Part shown: positions 41,797 through 49,686 of the stretch, one piece after another
Numbering within the stretch: the first letter of the stretch is position 1
Layout of the letters: every line of letters begins with the position of its first letter
Source of the DNA: Shewanella sp. MBTL60-007
GTDB lineage: Bacteria; Pseudomonadota; Gammaproteobacteria; Enterobacterales; Shewanellaceae
Direction: 5' to 3'
Assembly (NCBI RefSeq): GCF_019654915.1
Contig: NZ_BPET01000045.1
Coordinates: 1-49,686 of the forward strand
DNA: 49,686 nt
Program-made: the position numbers and the translations under genes
The notes under the pieces: generated by a model
What the model was told of the DNA's origin: nothing
Databases searched by the model: none
Seen by the model: only the letters and a program-made list of their open reading frames with translations

Positions 41797-42507
41797 TTAT
41801 TTAGCCCCAGCGTTCATAAGCGCGTTTTTAAAATCATTTATCCAACGGCGATAAACTGTTTTGACATCGCCCCAATTAAATACTTGAGTATTTTGACTCC
41901 ACTGATTAAAGCCTTCACCTCTGTCGGCGGCTTTGGCTAACACTTCACCAGTTGCCCCATCTTTAATAACCGCAAGCAACATCATAGAGCCGGAGTTCTC
42001 TGTATAAGTTCGCCCCATTGAGCTAAAGCTTCTACGACTGGATTCTAGTGGCGCACTGAGGCGAATATCAGTAACCGCAGCCTCAATGACTAAGGTATTA
42101 GGGCCAGGCTTAGTCACCAACTCAAATGGTTGCTCACTATTAAAGACTTCTTTAACTGTCAGTTGAAATTGCTCTGACATTTTAATTAATGCTTCTTCGG
42201 GCAAGTCATAGGTTGCGTTCAAACCATCGGCTCTTCTATCTATCCTTGGAGGCTTGTAATCAGCTGGATGATCGTTCGTCACCTTAACTGGTTCGAAATA
42301 CAGCTTAGTGTACTTCCCCCAGTTTACATCGGGACGAGCATAGGAAAGGTCTAACTTAGAGTGGTCAACTCTAATCAAGCCCTCTTTAGTGACCTCGGCA
42401 TCGGGGCCTTGCTGTAGGCTTGCCGGCTCAGAACTACAGGCTGTTAAGCCTAGAGTCGCCATAAATATTATAGCCTTTAAATTCCGCACGTTTGTCACTG
42501 TCATCAT
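41797..42507 (-). CDS. DUF3313 family lipoprotein
   Basis: A 236-residue lipoprotein. The signal ends in lipobox LTAC with SSEP following, which favours the outer membrane. The mature part shows the DUF3313 pattern: KLDLSYARPDVNWGKYTKLYFEPV, then a conserved PGPNTLVIEAAVTDI strand and the C-terminal VYRRWINDFKNAL. Function unknown. I used ATG 42507 (an ATG immediately follows at 42504); AGGGAAG lies eight bases upstream, and the ATG at 42528 has no ribosome site. Converges on mnmC. Confidence 0.85.
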   Translation of the reverse strand: MMTVTNVRNLKAIIFMATLGLTACSSEPASLQQGPDAEVTKEGLIRVDHSKLDLSYARPDVNWGKYTKLYFEPVKVTNDHPADYKPPRIDRRADGLNATYDLPEEALIKMSEQFQLTVKEVFNSEQPFELVTKPGPNTLVIEAAVTDIRLSAPLESSRRSFSSMGRTYTENSGSMMLLAVIKDGATGEVLAKAADRGEGFNQWSQNTQVFNWGDVKTVYRRWINDFKNALMNAGAK

Positions 42508-42690
42508 TTTCCATTCTTCCCTAAACATTTGATATTAGTGTTTGATCCGTTAGCTTCAAACGACATCTACGTAGCAACTCACTAATTTAGTTATCATTAA
42601 ATATGGATAGAAATACAGTGCGAGTCAATTAAGCCACTAAAACAATTAAGAGGTTATTAAAAATGACTATACAGATTAAGGACAGGTACA

Positions 42691-42720
42691 AAAAAGCCAG
42701 CAGGGAGTGCCAACTGGCTT
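42691..42720 (-). terminator. Intrinsic terminator of the RNA methyltransferase gene
   Basis: AAGCCAG / CTGGCTT stem (42694-42700, 42714-42720) with a 13-base loop, followed on the minus strand by a T-run. 37 bases past the stop of the gene ending at 42757. Confidence 0.8.
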
Positions 42721-42756
42721 AATCATCGCATTTATTTATTTTTATGCTAAACAGGA

Positions 42757-43281
42757 TTAGCGCTTAACCTTAACGCGATTGTTAGTATCTCGACTACTGC
42801 GGATCAGATCGTCACTAGCGATAGAAGCTGACTTAGCGAGTCTGTCGTAAAGCAACACATTCACCGAGGCCGCTAAATTCATACAACCTACCGTAGGCAC
42901 ATAGACCACCGCATCCGCACTATTAATGACTTGTTGGCTGATAGTGCCATCTTCAGGCCCAAAGATGTAGATCGCTTTTTCAGGGTGCTCAAACTCAGGT
43001 AATGGTATAGCCCCTTCCACTAAATCGACACACACGACTTTCACATCCGGCTCTATCGCCTCAAGCAAAGATTCCACTTTACTCAATGGAATAGAGCTAC
43101 TGGCACGTTTGGTATCGGTATTGTATTGCGCCGTTCCATTACTCGCCGCCAACTCATAACGTTTACCGGTATAAAATACGGCGTCGGCGCTATAACATCC
43201 CGCTGCACGCATAATGCCGCCAACATTCGTTGGGCTCTTTGGATTCACAAGGCCTATAGCAGCGAAACTAATCTTACTCAT
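42757..43281 (-). CDS. SpoU/TrmH-family RNA methyltransferase
   Basis: A 174-residue SPOUT-class methyltransferase that probably 2'-O-methylates tRNA or rRNA. The knotted SAM site is visible: motif 1 NVGGIMRAAGCYSADAVF with its Arg (about residue 25), motif 2 AIYIFGPEDGTI with its Glu, and motif 3 VYVPTVGCMNLAASVNVLLY. It has no N-terminal RNA-binding extension, resembling the small TrmL-like group, but the region between motifs 1 and 2 is not typical of TrmL, so the target is left open. Single-gene unit. Confidence 0.9.
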   Translation of the reverse strand: MSKISFAAIGLVNPKSPTNVGGIMRAAGCYSADAVFYTGKRYELAASNGTAQYNTDTKRASSSIPLSKVESLLEAIEPDVKVVCVDLVEGAIPLPEFEHPEKAIYIFGPEDGTISQQVINSADAVVYVPTVGCMNLAASVNVLLYDRLAKSASIASDDLIRSSRDTNNRVKVKR

Positions 43282-43329
43282 AAAAGCTTAAACTCTCATC
43301 ACCCAATCTATTGCGCTCAATGCCAAGCA

Positions 43330-43599
43330 TTAAGCGGCTAGCTTCTCACTCAATTGTGTCCACGCATCGTTAACCAATGCGTAATCTGTATCACTTAGTT
43401 CTTCTCTTGCTAATGCCAAACACTCGGTCATCTTAGCTTCTAAGGCGCTTAGGCCCTGCTCACTCTCAACTTCAAGCTGTGAAAGCACAACGGCCACATG
43501 GCCTTGTAGATAGCCACTTGCAAATAACGCATCATCATCACCTTCGGCAACAATGGTTTCAATCCAGTCTTGTAGTGTTTGCTCGTACTTCTCAATCAT
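43330..43599 (-). CDS. yfcL: YfcL family protein
   Basis: An 89-residue acidic cytoplasmic protein of the YfcL family, function unknown. It matches E. coli YfcL in length and pattern (MIEKYEQTLQDWIETIV start, DALFASGYLQGH, and C-terminal DYALVNDAWTQL). I set the start at ATG 43599, with GGAG before it; the longer frame adds 31 residues with no family match. In E. coli yfcL also sits in the yfcLM-mepA-aroC-prmB-smrB-sixA neighbourhood, so its place here supports the call. Confidence 0.87.
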   Translation of the reverse strand: MIEKYEQTLQDWIETIVAEGDDDALFASGYLQGHVAVVLSQLEVESEQGLSALEAKMTECLALAREELSDTDYALVNDAWTQLSEKLAA

Positions 43600-43729
43600 C
43601 GAGGGCTCCGCATTATTCTCGTTTGGTGTGCAGTTCAATAGCCATTGAACCTTGTCACGCCAACATATCTTCAAATCGTAAATTGACATCACTAAGCGCA
43701 GATTGCAGCAAACTCAGTGACAAGTGTTA

Positions 43730-44851
43730 TTAGGCTAAATCCGGATTCGCGACTTGGTACATCACGTAATCGTGATAGCCAGTAATCACCTTGTAGTAAC
43801 CCGTAAGCGCTTTATCTAATTCAGGGTCGCCACTATCCACAATTAATGGCCTACCATCAAGTGCTTTTAGCTTTGTTTTTGTCGCTAGTATAACAATATT
43901 ATCTTTACCTACACGCCTTACAAGTTCAGGGCTTAGCTGCTGATTGCCTCTACCTAAAACGTGCCCTTGACCACCAATTAAAGTGATAAACAGCTTTAAT
44001 GCTTTAGTTTCAGTGAGCTGTAATAGCTCATTGGCGGACAGGTCGCTCGCCACTAGGGCCTCATCTTGAATAAGGTCCACCCCTAGCAGAGTGTTTTCAA
44101 GACCTAACTCACTCATAACAGCTGCAACAGTGCTGCCTGACCCCATGATGCACAGATTATCTTCCATCTGTTCAATCGCTTCAGCGGCAATATCGGCAAG
44201 TACCAGCTCATCACTCTCTTTACCGCCCATCTTTACCGCTTGTACATACCTTGGCTCTGCAGGTACCTGCATCTCACCGAATCGCTTGGCCCGCACCACG
44301 CCTGTTCTAAATGCAACTTCATCGATATCCATTACATCAGCACTCATCAAGCTGACTAAATCACCATCGAGCAACATTTTAACTACCATGCCCGAAGCGT
44401 GTGGCGTTATACCATAAACCCCTGAGTGAATTTTAACTCCGGCAGGAACCCCTAACACGGGCATCTTATCATCTGCAACGGCGTACACATCGCGAGCTGT
44501 ACCGTCACCTCCTGCGAATAAAAGCAGATCTAAAGTCTCATTTAATAGCTCTGCAACAACTCGTTGAGTGTCTTGGGCTTGAGTCTGTTGTGGTGCTTGA
44601 TAAACAACGCGAGTGCTAAAGCCCATCTGCTTAGCAATCGTTTCACCCATATCGCCCGAAGCCGTAATCACCTCGATACGTGCCTTATAGGGTTCAATCA
44701 CAGCTAGAGCCTGTTGCATTCTCAGGTGTGCTTTTGGCTCTGCACCTTTGGCTATGGCCTCTGCAGCCACGCCGTCGCTGCCCTTCAAAGCGACACTGCC
44801 TCCAAGACCTGCGAGTGGATTAATGATTAGACCTAGACGAAACTTCCCCAC
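43730..44851 (-). CDS. ATP-NAD kinase family protein (COG3199-like)
   Basis: A 373-residue protein of the DAGK/NAD-kinase superfamily. KFRLGLIINPLAGLGGS at the N-terminus and LLLFAGGDGTARDVYAV (the nucleotide-binding GGDGT) near residue 107 define the family, and GVKIHSGVYGITPHA follows. COG3199 proteins are predicted ATP-NAD kinases distinct from NadK; activity here is unproven. The start is GTG at 44851, with GGAG eight bases upstream; the longest frame would overlap the MFS gene by 64 bases. It lies 38 bases after the MFS gene and probably shares its mRNA from aroC. Confidence 0.85.
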   Translation of the reverse strand: MGKFRLGLIINPLAGLGGSVALKGSDGVAAEAIAKGAEPKAHLRMQQALAVIEPYKARIEVITASGDMGETIAKQMGFSTRVVYQAPQQTQAQDTQRVVAELLNETLDLLLFAGGDGTARDVYAVADDKMPVLGVPAGVKIHSGVYGITPHASGMVVKMLLDGDLVSLMSADVMDIDEVAFRTGVVRAKRFGEMQVPAEPRYVQAVKMGGKESDELVLADIAAEAIEQMEDNLCIMGSGSTVAAVMSELGLENTLLGVDLIQDEALVASDLSANELLQLTETKALKLFITLIGGQGHVLGRGNQQLSPELVRRVGKDNIVILATKTKLKALDGRPLIVDSGDPELDKALTGYYKVITGYHDYVMYQVANPDLA

Positions 44852-44889
44852 AATGATGACTCCATTTTTACGTTGTAGGTTAATACCCG

Positions 44890-46053
44890 TTAAGCTGCTT
44901 GTGCCTCGGGCTTCGGAATAAATAACACGGCTAGCATAGATATAAACGCGCATGCAGCCGCAAAGATCCAGGTTGACACTGCACCAGTACCGTCACCCCA
45001 GATAATGCCGCATAACCAAGTCCCTAATGCACCGCCCACACCAAAGCTTAAACTGGCATAAAGAGCCTGCCCCTGACTGCGGCGGCTTACATCGAAGTGC
45101 TTATGAATAAACTGAATTGATGCCGCATGAGTTAAGCCAAAGGTGAAGGCGTGCAACACCTGACTGATACTCAGGAAAACAATGTTTTCAACACCGTAGG
45201 CCAGTAATAGCCAACGCACAGCAGTTAAACCTATACTCACCACCAGCAATAGCTGTACCCCAAAACGCCCCAATAATTTTGGTGCATACATAAACATCAC
45301 GATTTCGGCCATGACGCCTAGTGCAACAAAGATCCCCGCCGCCGCTTCGGTATAACCTGCTTGCTTTAAATACAGTACGAAGAAGCCGTAGAAAGGCCCT
45401 GCACTCATCTGCAGTAACATTGCCGAGATCAAAAACCAGATTAAGGCTCTATCGAAGACAAAAGGCTTACGCTTTTGTGTCTTATCGACAGCAGCGCGGT
45501 TAGACGGCAGTGGTAGTGCACTGACTAACATGCCAATAAACAATGACATACCGATATAAGGCAAGATCTGCGGCCCAAAGTAATCAATGGCAAAACCGCC
45601 ACCAACCACTAACACGATATAACCGATACTGCCCCAACTACGGATAGCACCGTATCGGTTGGCATCGTCACCTAAGGTTTCGAGGGTTATCACCTCAAGC
45701 TGGGCCAATATCGCGTTCCAGAAAAAGGTATAGACCGCGAGGCTAACCGCTAGGTAGGTTAAACTACCATCATAGAAGAAGGTCAGATAACTTAAGGCTG
45801 CAGCACCTGCGCCAATTTTAATCAACTCAGAACGCATGCCCGTTCTGTCGGCGACAATAGCCCATAGGTTAGGCGCAATGATCCGCGTGGCCATTAAAAT
45901 AGCGAGTAGGAAGCCTATTTCTTGGGCGTCAAAACCACGACTATCAAAAAAGACTCCAAGATAAGGCACCATGATGCCCAAGATTGAAAAGAAAAAGAAA
46001 TAACATGCACAGAGCCAGCGAAGTTGCTGCTCTGTGCTTTTGGGTTGAAACAT
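44890..46053 (-). CDS. MFS transporter (PPP/HcaT-like)
   Basis: A 387-residue major facilitator with twelve predicted membrane helices, of the MFS_1-like group that includes E. coli HcaT. Typical features: RWLCACYFFFFSILGIMVPY as TM1, GFLLAILMATRIIAPNLWA, loop ADRTGMRSELIK (MFS signature) and RYGAIRSWGSIGYI. Substrate unknown. Its ATG overlaps the aroC stop by one base (TAATG), an arrangement also typical of other Shewanella (recollection), so it is coupled to chorismate synthase; a link to aromatic compounds is possible but unproven. Confidence 0.88.
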   Translation of the reverse strand: MFQPKSTEQQLRWLCACYFFFFSILGIMVPYLGVFFDSRGFDAQEIGFLLAILMATRIIAPNLWAIVADRTGMRSELIKIGAGAAALSYLTFFYDGSLTYLAVSLAVYTFFWNAILAQLEVITLETLGDDANRYGAIRSWGSIGYIVLVVGGGFAIDYFGPQILPYIGMSLFIGMLVSALPLPSNRAAVDKTQKRKPFVFDRALIWFLISAMLLQMSAGPFYGFFVLYLKQAGYTEAAAGIFVALGVMAEIVMFMYAPKLLGRFGVQLLLVVSIGLTAVRWLLLAYGVENIVFLSISQVLHAFTFGLTHAASIQFIHKHFDVSRRSQGQALYASLSFGVGGALGTWLCGIIWGDGTGAVSTWIFAAACAFISMLAVLFIPKPEAQAA

Positions 46054-47147
46054 TAACGCATTCCGATAATAGGTGTACTGCTGTTCACATCCATATTTTG
46101 TGCACGATGACGTAACAGGTGATCCATCAACACAATCGCCAGCATAGCTTCAGCTATTGGTACCGCTCTGATCCCCACGCAAGGGTCATGACGTCCTTTA
46201 GTAACCACTTCAGCCACTTCACCTTGGGCATTCATACTTTCGCCCGGCACACTAATACTCGAAGTCGGTTTCATCGCGATATGTGCAATGATTGGTTGAC
46301 CCGAAGAGATCCCACCTAAAATGCCGCCCGCATGGTTTGATGCAAAGCCTTCTGGTGACATCAAATCTCGATGCTCAGAGCCTTTTTGATTCACGACTTC
46401 GAAACCATCACCAATCTCAACGCCTTTAACGGCATTGATGCCCATTAGCGCATGAGCGATATCAGCGTCCAATCGGTCAAACACTGGCTCGCCAAGGCCT
46501 ACCGGTACGCCTGTGGCAACCACTGAGACTTTAGCACCTATGGAGTCACCACTCTTTTTAAGCTCACGCATATACTCATCTAATGAATCTAGCTTTGATG
46601 CATCAGGGAAGAAAAAGGCATTTTGCTCAATCTGATCAAAATCGACGGTCTCTGCAGCAATAGGTCCAAGCTGTGAAAGGTAAGCATGAATTTCAACGCC
46701 GTGAACTTGTTTTAGATATTTTTTAGCGATAGCTCCTGCTGCAACGCGCATTGCCGTTTCACGAGCCGATGAACGTCCGCCACCGCGATAGTCGCGCTGT
46801 CCGTACTTTTGTTGGTAGGTATAGTCCGCATGTCCAGGGCGGAACAGATCTTTAATATTGGAGTAATCTTTACTGCGCTGATCGGTATTTTCTATCAGCA
46901 AGCCGATTGAAGTACCCGTGGTTTGCCCTTCAAACACACCAGACAGAATACGCACTTCATCAGGTTCACGACGAGCTGTTGTATATCGTGAGGTACCTGG
47001 ACGACGTCTGTCTAGGTCGTGCTGCATATCCGCTTCGGTCAACTCAACACCAGGAGGACATCCATCGATAATACAGCCTATGGCAACACCGTGACTTTCA
47101 CCGAATGTTGTTACTACGAAATTTTGACCAATACTGTTTCCCGACAT
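46053..47147 (-). CDS. aroC: Chorismate synthase
   Basis: AroC, the last shikimate-pathway step, converting EPSP to chorismate with reduced FMN. 364 residues, the usual length. Family signatures are GESHGVAIGCIIDGCPPG near residue 14, RPGHADYTYQQKYG, GGGRSSARETAMRVAAGAIA and RHDPCVGIRAVPIAEAM near the C-terminus; the catalytic His residues are in these blocks. First gene of the aroC-MFS-kinase-like series; AGGGCG lies before the ATG. A repeat-rich 135 bp gap separates it from prmB. Confidence 0.98.
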   Translation of the reverse strand: MSGNSIGQNFVVTTFGESHGVAIGCIIDGCPPGVELTEADMQHDLDRRRPGTSRYTTARREPDEVRILSGVFEGQTTGTSIGLLIENTDQRSKDYSNIKDLFRPGHADYTYQQKYGQRDYRGGGRSSARETAMRVAAGAIAKKYLKQVHGVEIHAYLSQLGPIAAETVDFDQIEQNAFFFPDASKLDSLDEYMRELKKSGDSIGAKVSVVATGVPVGLGEPVFDRLDADIAHALMGINAVKGVEIGDGFEVVNQKGSEHRDLMSPEGFASNHAGGILGGISSGQPIIAHIAMKPTSSISVPGESMNAQGEVAEVVTKGRHDPCVGIRAVPIAEAMLAIVLMDHLLRHRAQNMDVNSSTPIIGMR

Positions 47148-47215
47148 TCGATTTATCGCCCTCTATCTCTTTATTCTAATTTTCATTTACCCGCGCTTTG
47201 TCGGTAAATTCCTTC

Positions 47216-47274
47216 TAATACCAATCTGAATGTAGGAGTACTAATTGGTATAAGCCGCAGGCAAGCCTGCGGCT
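47216..47274. repeat. Paired hairpins between prmB and aroC
   Basis: Two inverted repeats in a row. ATACCAAT (47218-47225) pairs with ATTGGTAT (47244-47251), and AGCCGCAGGC (47253-47262) pairs perfectly with GCCTGCGGCT (47265-47274). The first shares its core with the hairpin at 9444-9479. The second has a loop too tight to form fully and no T-run, so it is either a dispersed repeat or an mRNA-stability hairpin. Confidence 0.75.
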
Positions 47275-47282
47275 AAAGTCTA

Positions 47283-48227
47283 TTATTCACTATCTTTATA
47301 GATAGCGAAAAGTGATTCATTTTCAACTAGCTGATCGCGAGTTAGTACAAACACACCATCACCGCCATTCTCGAACTCAATCCAAGTAAATGGTACATCA
47401 GGGAATTGCTCACTTAGATGCACCATAGAGTTACCGACTTCAACTACGAGCAAGCCATCTTCGGTTAGGTAATCGGCCGCATTCGCAAGAATACGCTTGG
47501 TGAGATCTAAGCCGTCGCGTCCCGATCCTAAACCGATCTCTGGCTCATGATGATACTCCTCTGGCATATCGCCGATATCTTCCGCATCCACATATGGCGG
47601 ATTAGACACGATTAAGTCGTAATGCGGGCCTTTTGGAATCGCAGAAAATAGATCTGACTCCATCGGGAATACTCTATCCATCACCTCGAGTGTTTCAATG
47701 TTGATCTGTGCAACTTCTAGCGCATCGACACTGATATCTAACGCATCGACCTCTGCATCTTCAAATTCATAAGCACAAGCGATAGCGATACAACCACTAC
47801 CAGTACATAGGTCCAGTACACGGTTAACAGGCTTATTATATAGCCAAGGACTAAAACGATTAGCAATTAACTCGGCAATTGGTGAGCGTGGAACAAGCAC
47901 TCGCTCATCCACATAAAACTCAAGCCCTGCAAAATTAGCCTTGTTGGTTAGGTAAGGTACAGGCAAGCGCTCTCTTACTCGGCGAATGATAAGCTCAACA
48001 ATCTTGTGCTTCTCACTGCTGGTTAAATTAGAGTGAATAACTTGCTGACCAATTTCTTCTGGCAGATGCAACGCATGAAACACTAACGCAATCGCTTCGT
48101 CCCATGCGTTATCTGTACCATGACCATAATAAATATTTGCATCATTAAAACGACTGACACCCCAACGTAGCATATCGCCAATAGTACGTAATTCTGTTAC
48201 CGCTTCATCAACAAAAATCTTATCCAA
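47283..48227 (-). CDS. prmB: Ribosomal protein L3 N5-glutamine methyltransferase
   Basis: PrmB methylates a glutamine in ribosomal protein L3 with SAM. 314 residues: an N-terminal helical substrate domain (about 1-90), SAM motif VLDLCTGSGCIAIACAYEF near residue 135, and the active-site NPPY in LIVSNPPYVDAED. This separates it from PrmC by its longer N-terminal region and by context (aroC/smrB). The start is TTG at 48227, with GGAG seven bases before it. Divergent from smrB, as in E. coli. Confidence 0.95.
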   Translation of the reverse strand: MDKIFVDEAVTELRTIGDMLRWGVSRFNDANIYYGHGTDNAWDEAIALVFHALHLPEEIGQQVIHSNLTSSEKHKIVELIIRRVRERLPVPYLTNKANFAGLEFYVDERVLVPRSPIAELIANRFSPWLYNKPVNRVLDLCTGSGCIAIACAYEFEDAEVDALDISVDALEVAQINIETLEVMDRVFPMESDLFSAIPKGPHYDLIVSNPPYVDAEDIGDMPEEYHHEPEIGLGSGRDGLDLTKRILANAADYLTEDGLLVVEVGNSMVHLSEQFPDVPFTWIEFENGGDGVFVLTRDQLVENESLFAIYKDSE

Positions 48228-48306
48228 AATTCACTCCAACTTTTTAATTCGGACTCATTGTAACTGAACTCTATTCATATGGCATCGGATTCAATAAAAT
48301 AGAGTG

Positions 48307-48837
48307 ATGAATAAAAGCAAAGATAAAGACGATTTGGCCCTTTTTGCAGAACTGACCAAAGGCATAAAACCTTTGCAGCAAAATAAGCGCCATTTCATAG
48401 CGGCTCCCAAGGACCGAAAAATAATTGAAGAGAAAGAGCAGCAGCTGCATGCCGATAGCTATTTCTCCGACACCTACCAGCCTCTTTTGCCTGTCAATGG
48501 ACCGATGAAGTGGGCCCGTGATGATATAGATAACCATGAAGTTAAGCGCTTACGTCGTGGAGACTACGTGCCAGACCTATTGCTAGATATGCATGGTATG
48601 CGTCAAACAGAGGCAAAGCTCGAACTCGCTGCACTAATCCAAGCTTGCATCAAGCAGCAAAGCCATTGCTGCTGCGTGATGCATGGCCATGGTACGGGAA
48701 TATTAAAACAAAACATTCCTATGTGGTTGGCGCAGCATCCTCATGTCAAAGCCTTTCACCAAGCCACTAAAGAATGGGGCGGAGATGCTGCGCTTTTAGT
48801 ATTAATTGACATTGGTGACCAACCCTATCGCCGCTAA
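48307..48837 (+). CDS. smrB: SmrB, ribosome-collision endonuclease
   Basis: SmrB (YfcN), an SMR-domain endonuclease that in E. coli cleaves mRNA between collided ribosomes and starts rescue. 176 residues: an N-terminal extension (about 1-90) that contacts the ribosome, then the SMR domain with LDMHGMRQTEAKLEL (catalytic DxH, about 93-107) and CVMHGHGTGILK (about 122-133). Start ATG 48307; a GTG three bases upstream is possible. Ribosome site is weak. Divergent from prmB and convergent with sixA, which matches the E. coli neighbourhood. Confidence 0.94.
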   Translation: MNKSKDKDDLALFAELTKGIKPLQQNKRHFIAAPKDRKIIEEKEQQLHADSYFSDTYQPLLPVNGPMKWARDDIDNHEVKRLRRGDYVPDLLLDMHGMRQTEAKLELAALIQACIKQQSHCCCVMHGHGTGILKQNIPMWLAQHPHVKAFHQATKEWGGDAALLVLIDIGDQPYRR

Positions 48838-48900
48838 TGTCTGTCGCTCATAGTTATAAATAACTCAAACTAAAAAAGTCCAAATAACAGGCCTAAAAGT

Positions 48901-48932
48901 AAAAAAGTGAGTCATTACTGACTCACTTTTTT
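48901..48932. terminator. Bidirectional intrinsic terminator
   Basis: 14-bp perfect stem (48901-48914, 48919-48932) with GTGAGTCA / TGACTCAC core and A/T-run arms, loop TTAC. It serves smrB (plus) and sixA (minus). Confidence 0.94.
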
Positions 48933-48982
48933 ATTATATTTAAGTTAGAACATTCCCAAGCTAACAACCTAATGCATTTTAG

Positions 48983-49453
48983 CTAACTAATTGAGTGTGG
49001 TGCATGTTGCCAAACCAGACTATTTCTCTCGTTCGCTCTTTCAATCAAGGTCACTCCAGATGTCGCAAACAACGGAGGCTCAATGCCTGGTACTAACTCA
49101 CTCACTAGGTAACCTAACAGCGGCATATGTGCGATCACTAACACATTGTTAGCTTGATACTGCTCTGCGTACGCGAGCACGAGATCGGCGACTCGACTTG
49201 GGTCGCCAGAAGGTACTAAGTCGTCTAACGTGATCCACTTATGAGGTTCAGGGAAGTGCTTACTGACTTCTTGCCAGCTTTGCTGAGCTCTTAAGTAGGG
49301 GCTCACCAGTACCAAGTCGAATTCTTTGATAGTAAGCCCTAACCAGTTGCTCATCAAAACGGTGTGATGACGGCCGATATCGGTAAGGGTACGCTCCCTA
49401 TCGGAGTGAGCATTATAACCCGCTTCACCGTGACGCATTAAAAATAGCTGCAT
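48983..49453 (-). CDS. sixA: Phosphohistidine phosphatase SixA
   Basis: SixA, a histidine-phosphatase-superfamily enzyme that removes phosphate from His of phosphotransfer proteins (ArcB HPt domain; PTS-Ntr proteins in later work). 156 residues. The catalytic RHG motif is in MQLFLMRHGEAGYN (His 8), with Arg in LVSPYLRAQQSW and the second His in VLVIAHMPLLGYLV. Length and synteny with smrB fit. Single-gene unit with terminator at 48901-48932. The 233 bases beyond its start to the window edge hold no gene that I can support. Confidence 0.95.
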   Translation of the reverse strand: MQLFLMRHGEAGYNAHSDRERTLTDIGRHHTVLMSNWLGLTIKEFDLVLVSPYLRAQQSWQEVSKHFPEPHKWITLDDLVPSGDPSRVADLVLAYAEQYQANNVLVIAHMPLLGYLVSELVPGIEPPLFATSGVTLIERANERNSLVWQHAPHSIS

Positions 49454-49686
49454 ACTGCGTGGCTACTCCCAATTCTTTATTGTTATTTTTTAATTGTAGT
49501 CCGATTCTAATCGCCAACATACCGTTATTTCATTAATAATTAGTCGAATAGATCGATAACGACTAAAATATCACATAAAAGCATCGGACGGCTGAGCTCT
49601 GAACCTTAACTCAAACCTGAGACTAATTTAATCAAACTGTCGTTAATTTGACTGATGGCAAAGGTTGTATTTGAAGATAAGTAAAA

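Noticed and set aside
43600..43692. 31-codon N-terminal extension of yfcL
   Set aside because: No similarity to the family, and a good GGAG site precedes ATG 43599.
1..49686. CRISPR arrays, tRNA/rRNA genes, prophage or transposase genes
   Set aside because: No regularly spaced repeats, cloverleaf-like sequences, ribosomal RNA motifs or mobile-element proteins were seen anywhere in the window.

Overview
The window looks like a chromosomal segment of a marine Shewanella (Gammaproteobacteria, Alteromonadales). I infer this from gene order and protein character: yciB-yciI-xthA, topB near purF-cvpA-dedD-folC-truA-fimV-asd-pdxB, fabB next to mnmC, and yfcL ... aroC-prmB-smrB-sixA. The genus is an inference from recalled synteny. 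I saw no rRNA or tRNA genes, CRISPR arrays, insertion sequences, integrases or phage genes.

Layout. (1) 1-5035: the 3' part of yciB, a YciI-like gene, xthA (exonuclease III), a chemoreceptor, a DUF1097 membrane protein and a metallo-beta-lactamase-fold hydrolase. An empty 515 bp stretch here carries a small 12-bp tandem repeat. (2) 5329-18634: an accessory stretch with a proline-iminopeptidase-like hydrolase, a DUF4250 protein, galT-galK, a VOC protein divergent from a LysR regulator, a chemoreceptor with the amino-acid-type dCache motif, and a carbohydrate cluster. That cluster is a GH97 enzyme, an (alpha/alpha)6-type lipoprotein glycosidase and a MelR-like AraC regulator. With galTK it reads as an alpha-galactoside hydrolysis and Leloir module, but no sugar transporter is present. 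(3) 18740-32110: topB, a small membrane protein under a near-perfect Fur box, then purF, cvpA, dedD, folC, truA, fimV, asd and pdxB, all on the minus strand. accD, which usually lies between truA and folC, is absent. (4) 32123-38340: an accessory islet between pdxB and fabB with two tiny membrane proteins, a CNNM/CorC-type protein, and a two-gene operon (DSD1-family PLP enzyme plus ornithine-cyclodeaminase/mu-crystallin-family enzyme) divergent from a LysR regulator. A SnoaL-like protein closes it. (5) 38363-49453: fabB, mnmC with an eroded methyltransferase half, a DUF3313 lipoprotein, a SpoU-type RNA methyltransferase, yfcL, an ATP-NAD-kinase-like protein, an MFS transporter, aroC, prmB, smrB and sixA.

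Most genes are ordinary housekeeping. The points that merit follow-up are the MelR-like/GH module with a 21-bp direct-repeat operator candidate, the DSD1-OCD-LysR operon (possible 3-hydroxyaspartate or D-amino-acid metabolism), the Fur-box small membrane gene, the missing accD, and the unclassified lipoprotein glycosidase. I found no clear evidence of a wholly new defence or mobile system. Several start codons were moved inward from the longest reading frame using ribosome binding sites and family alignments; each case is noted.
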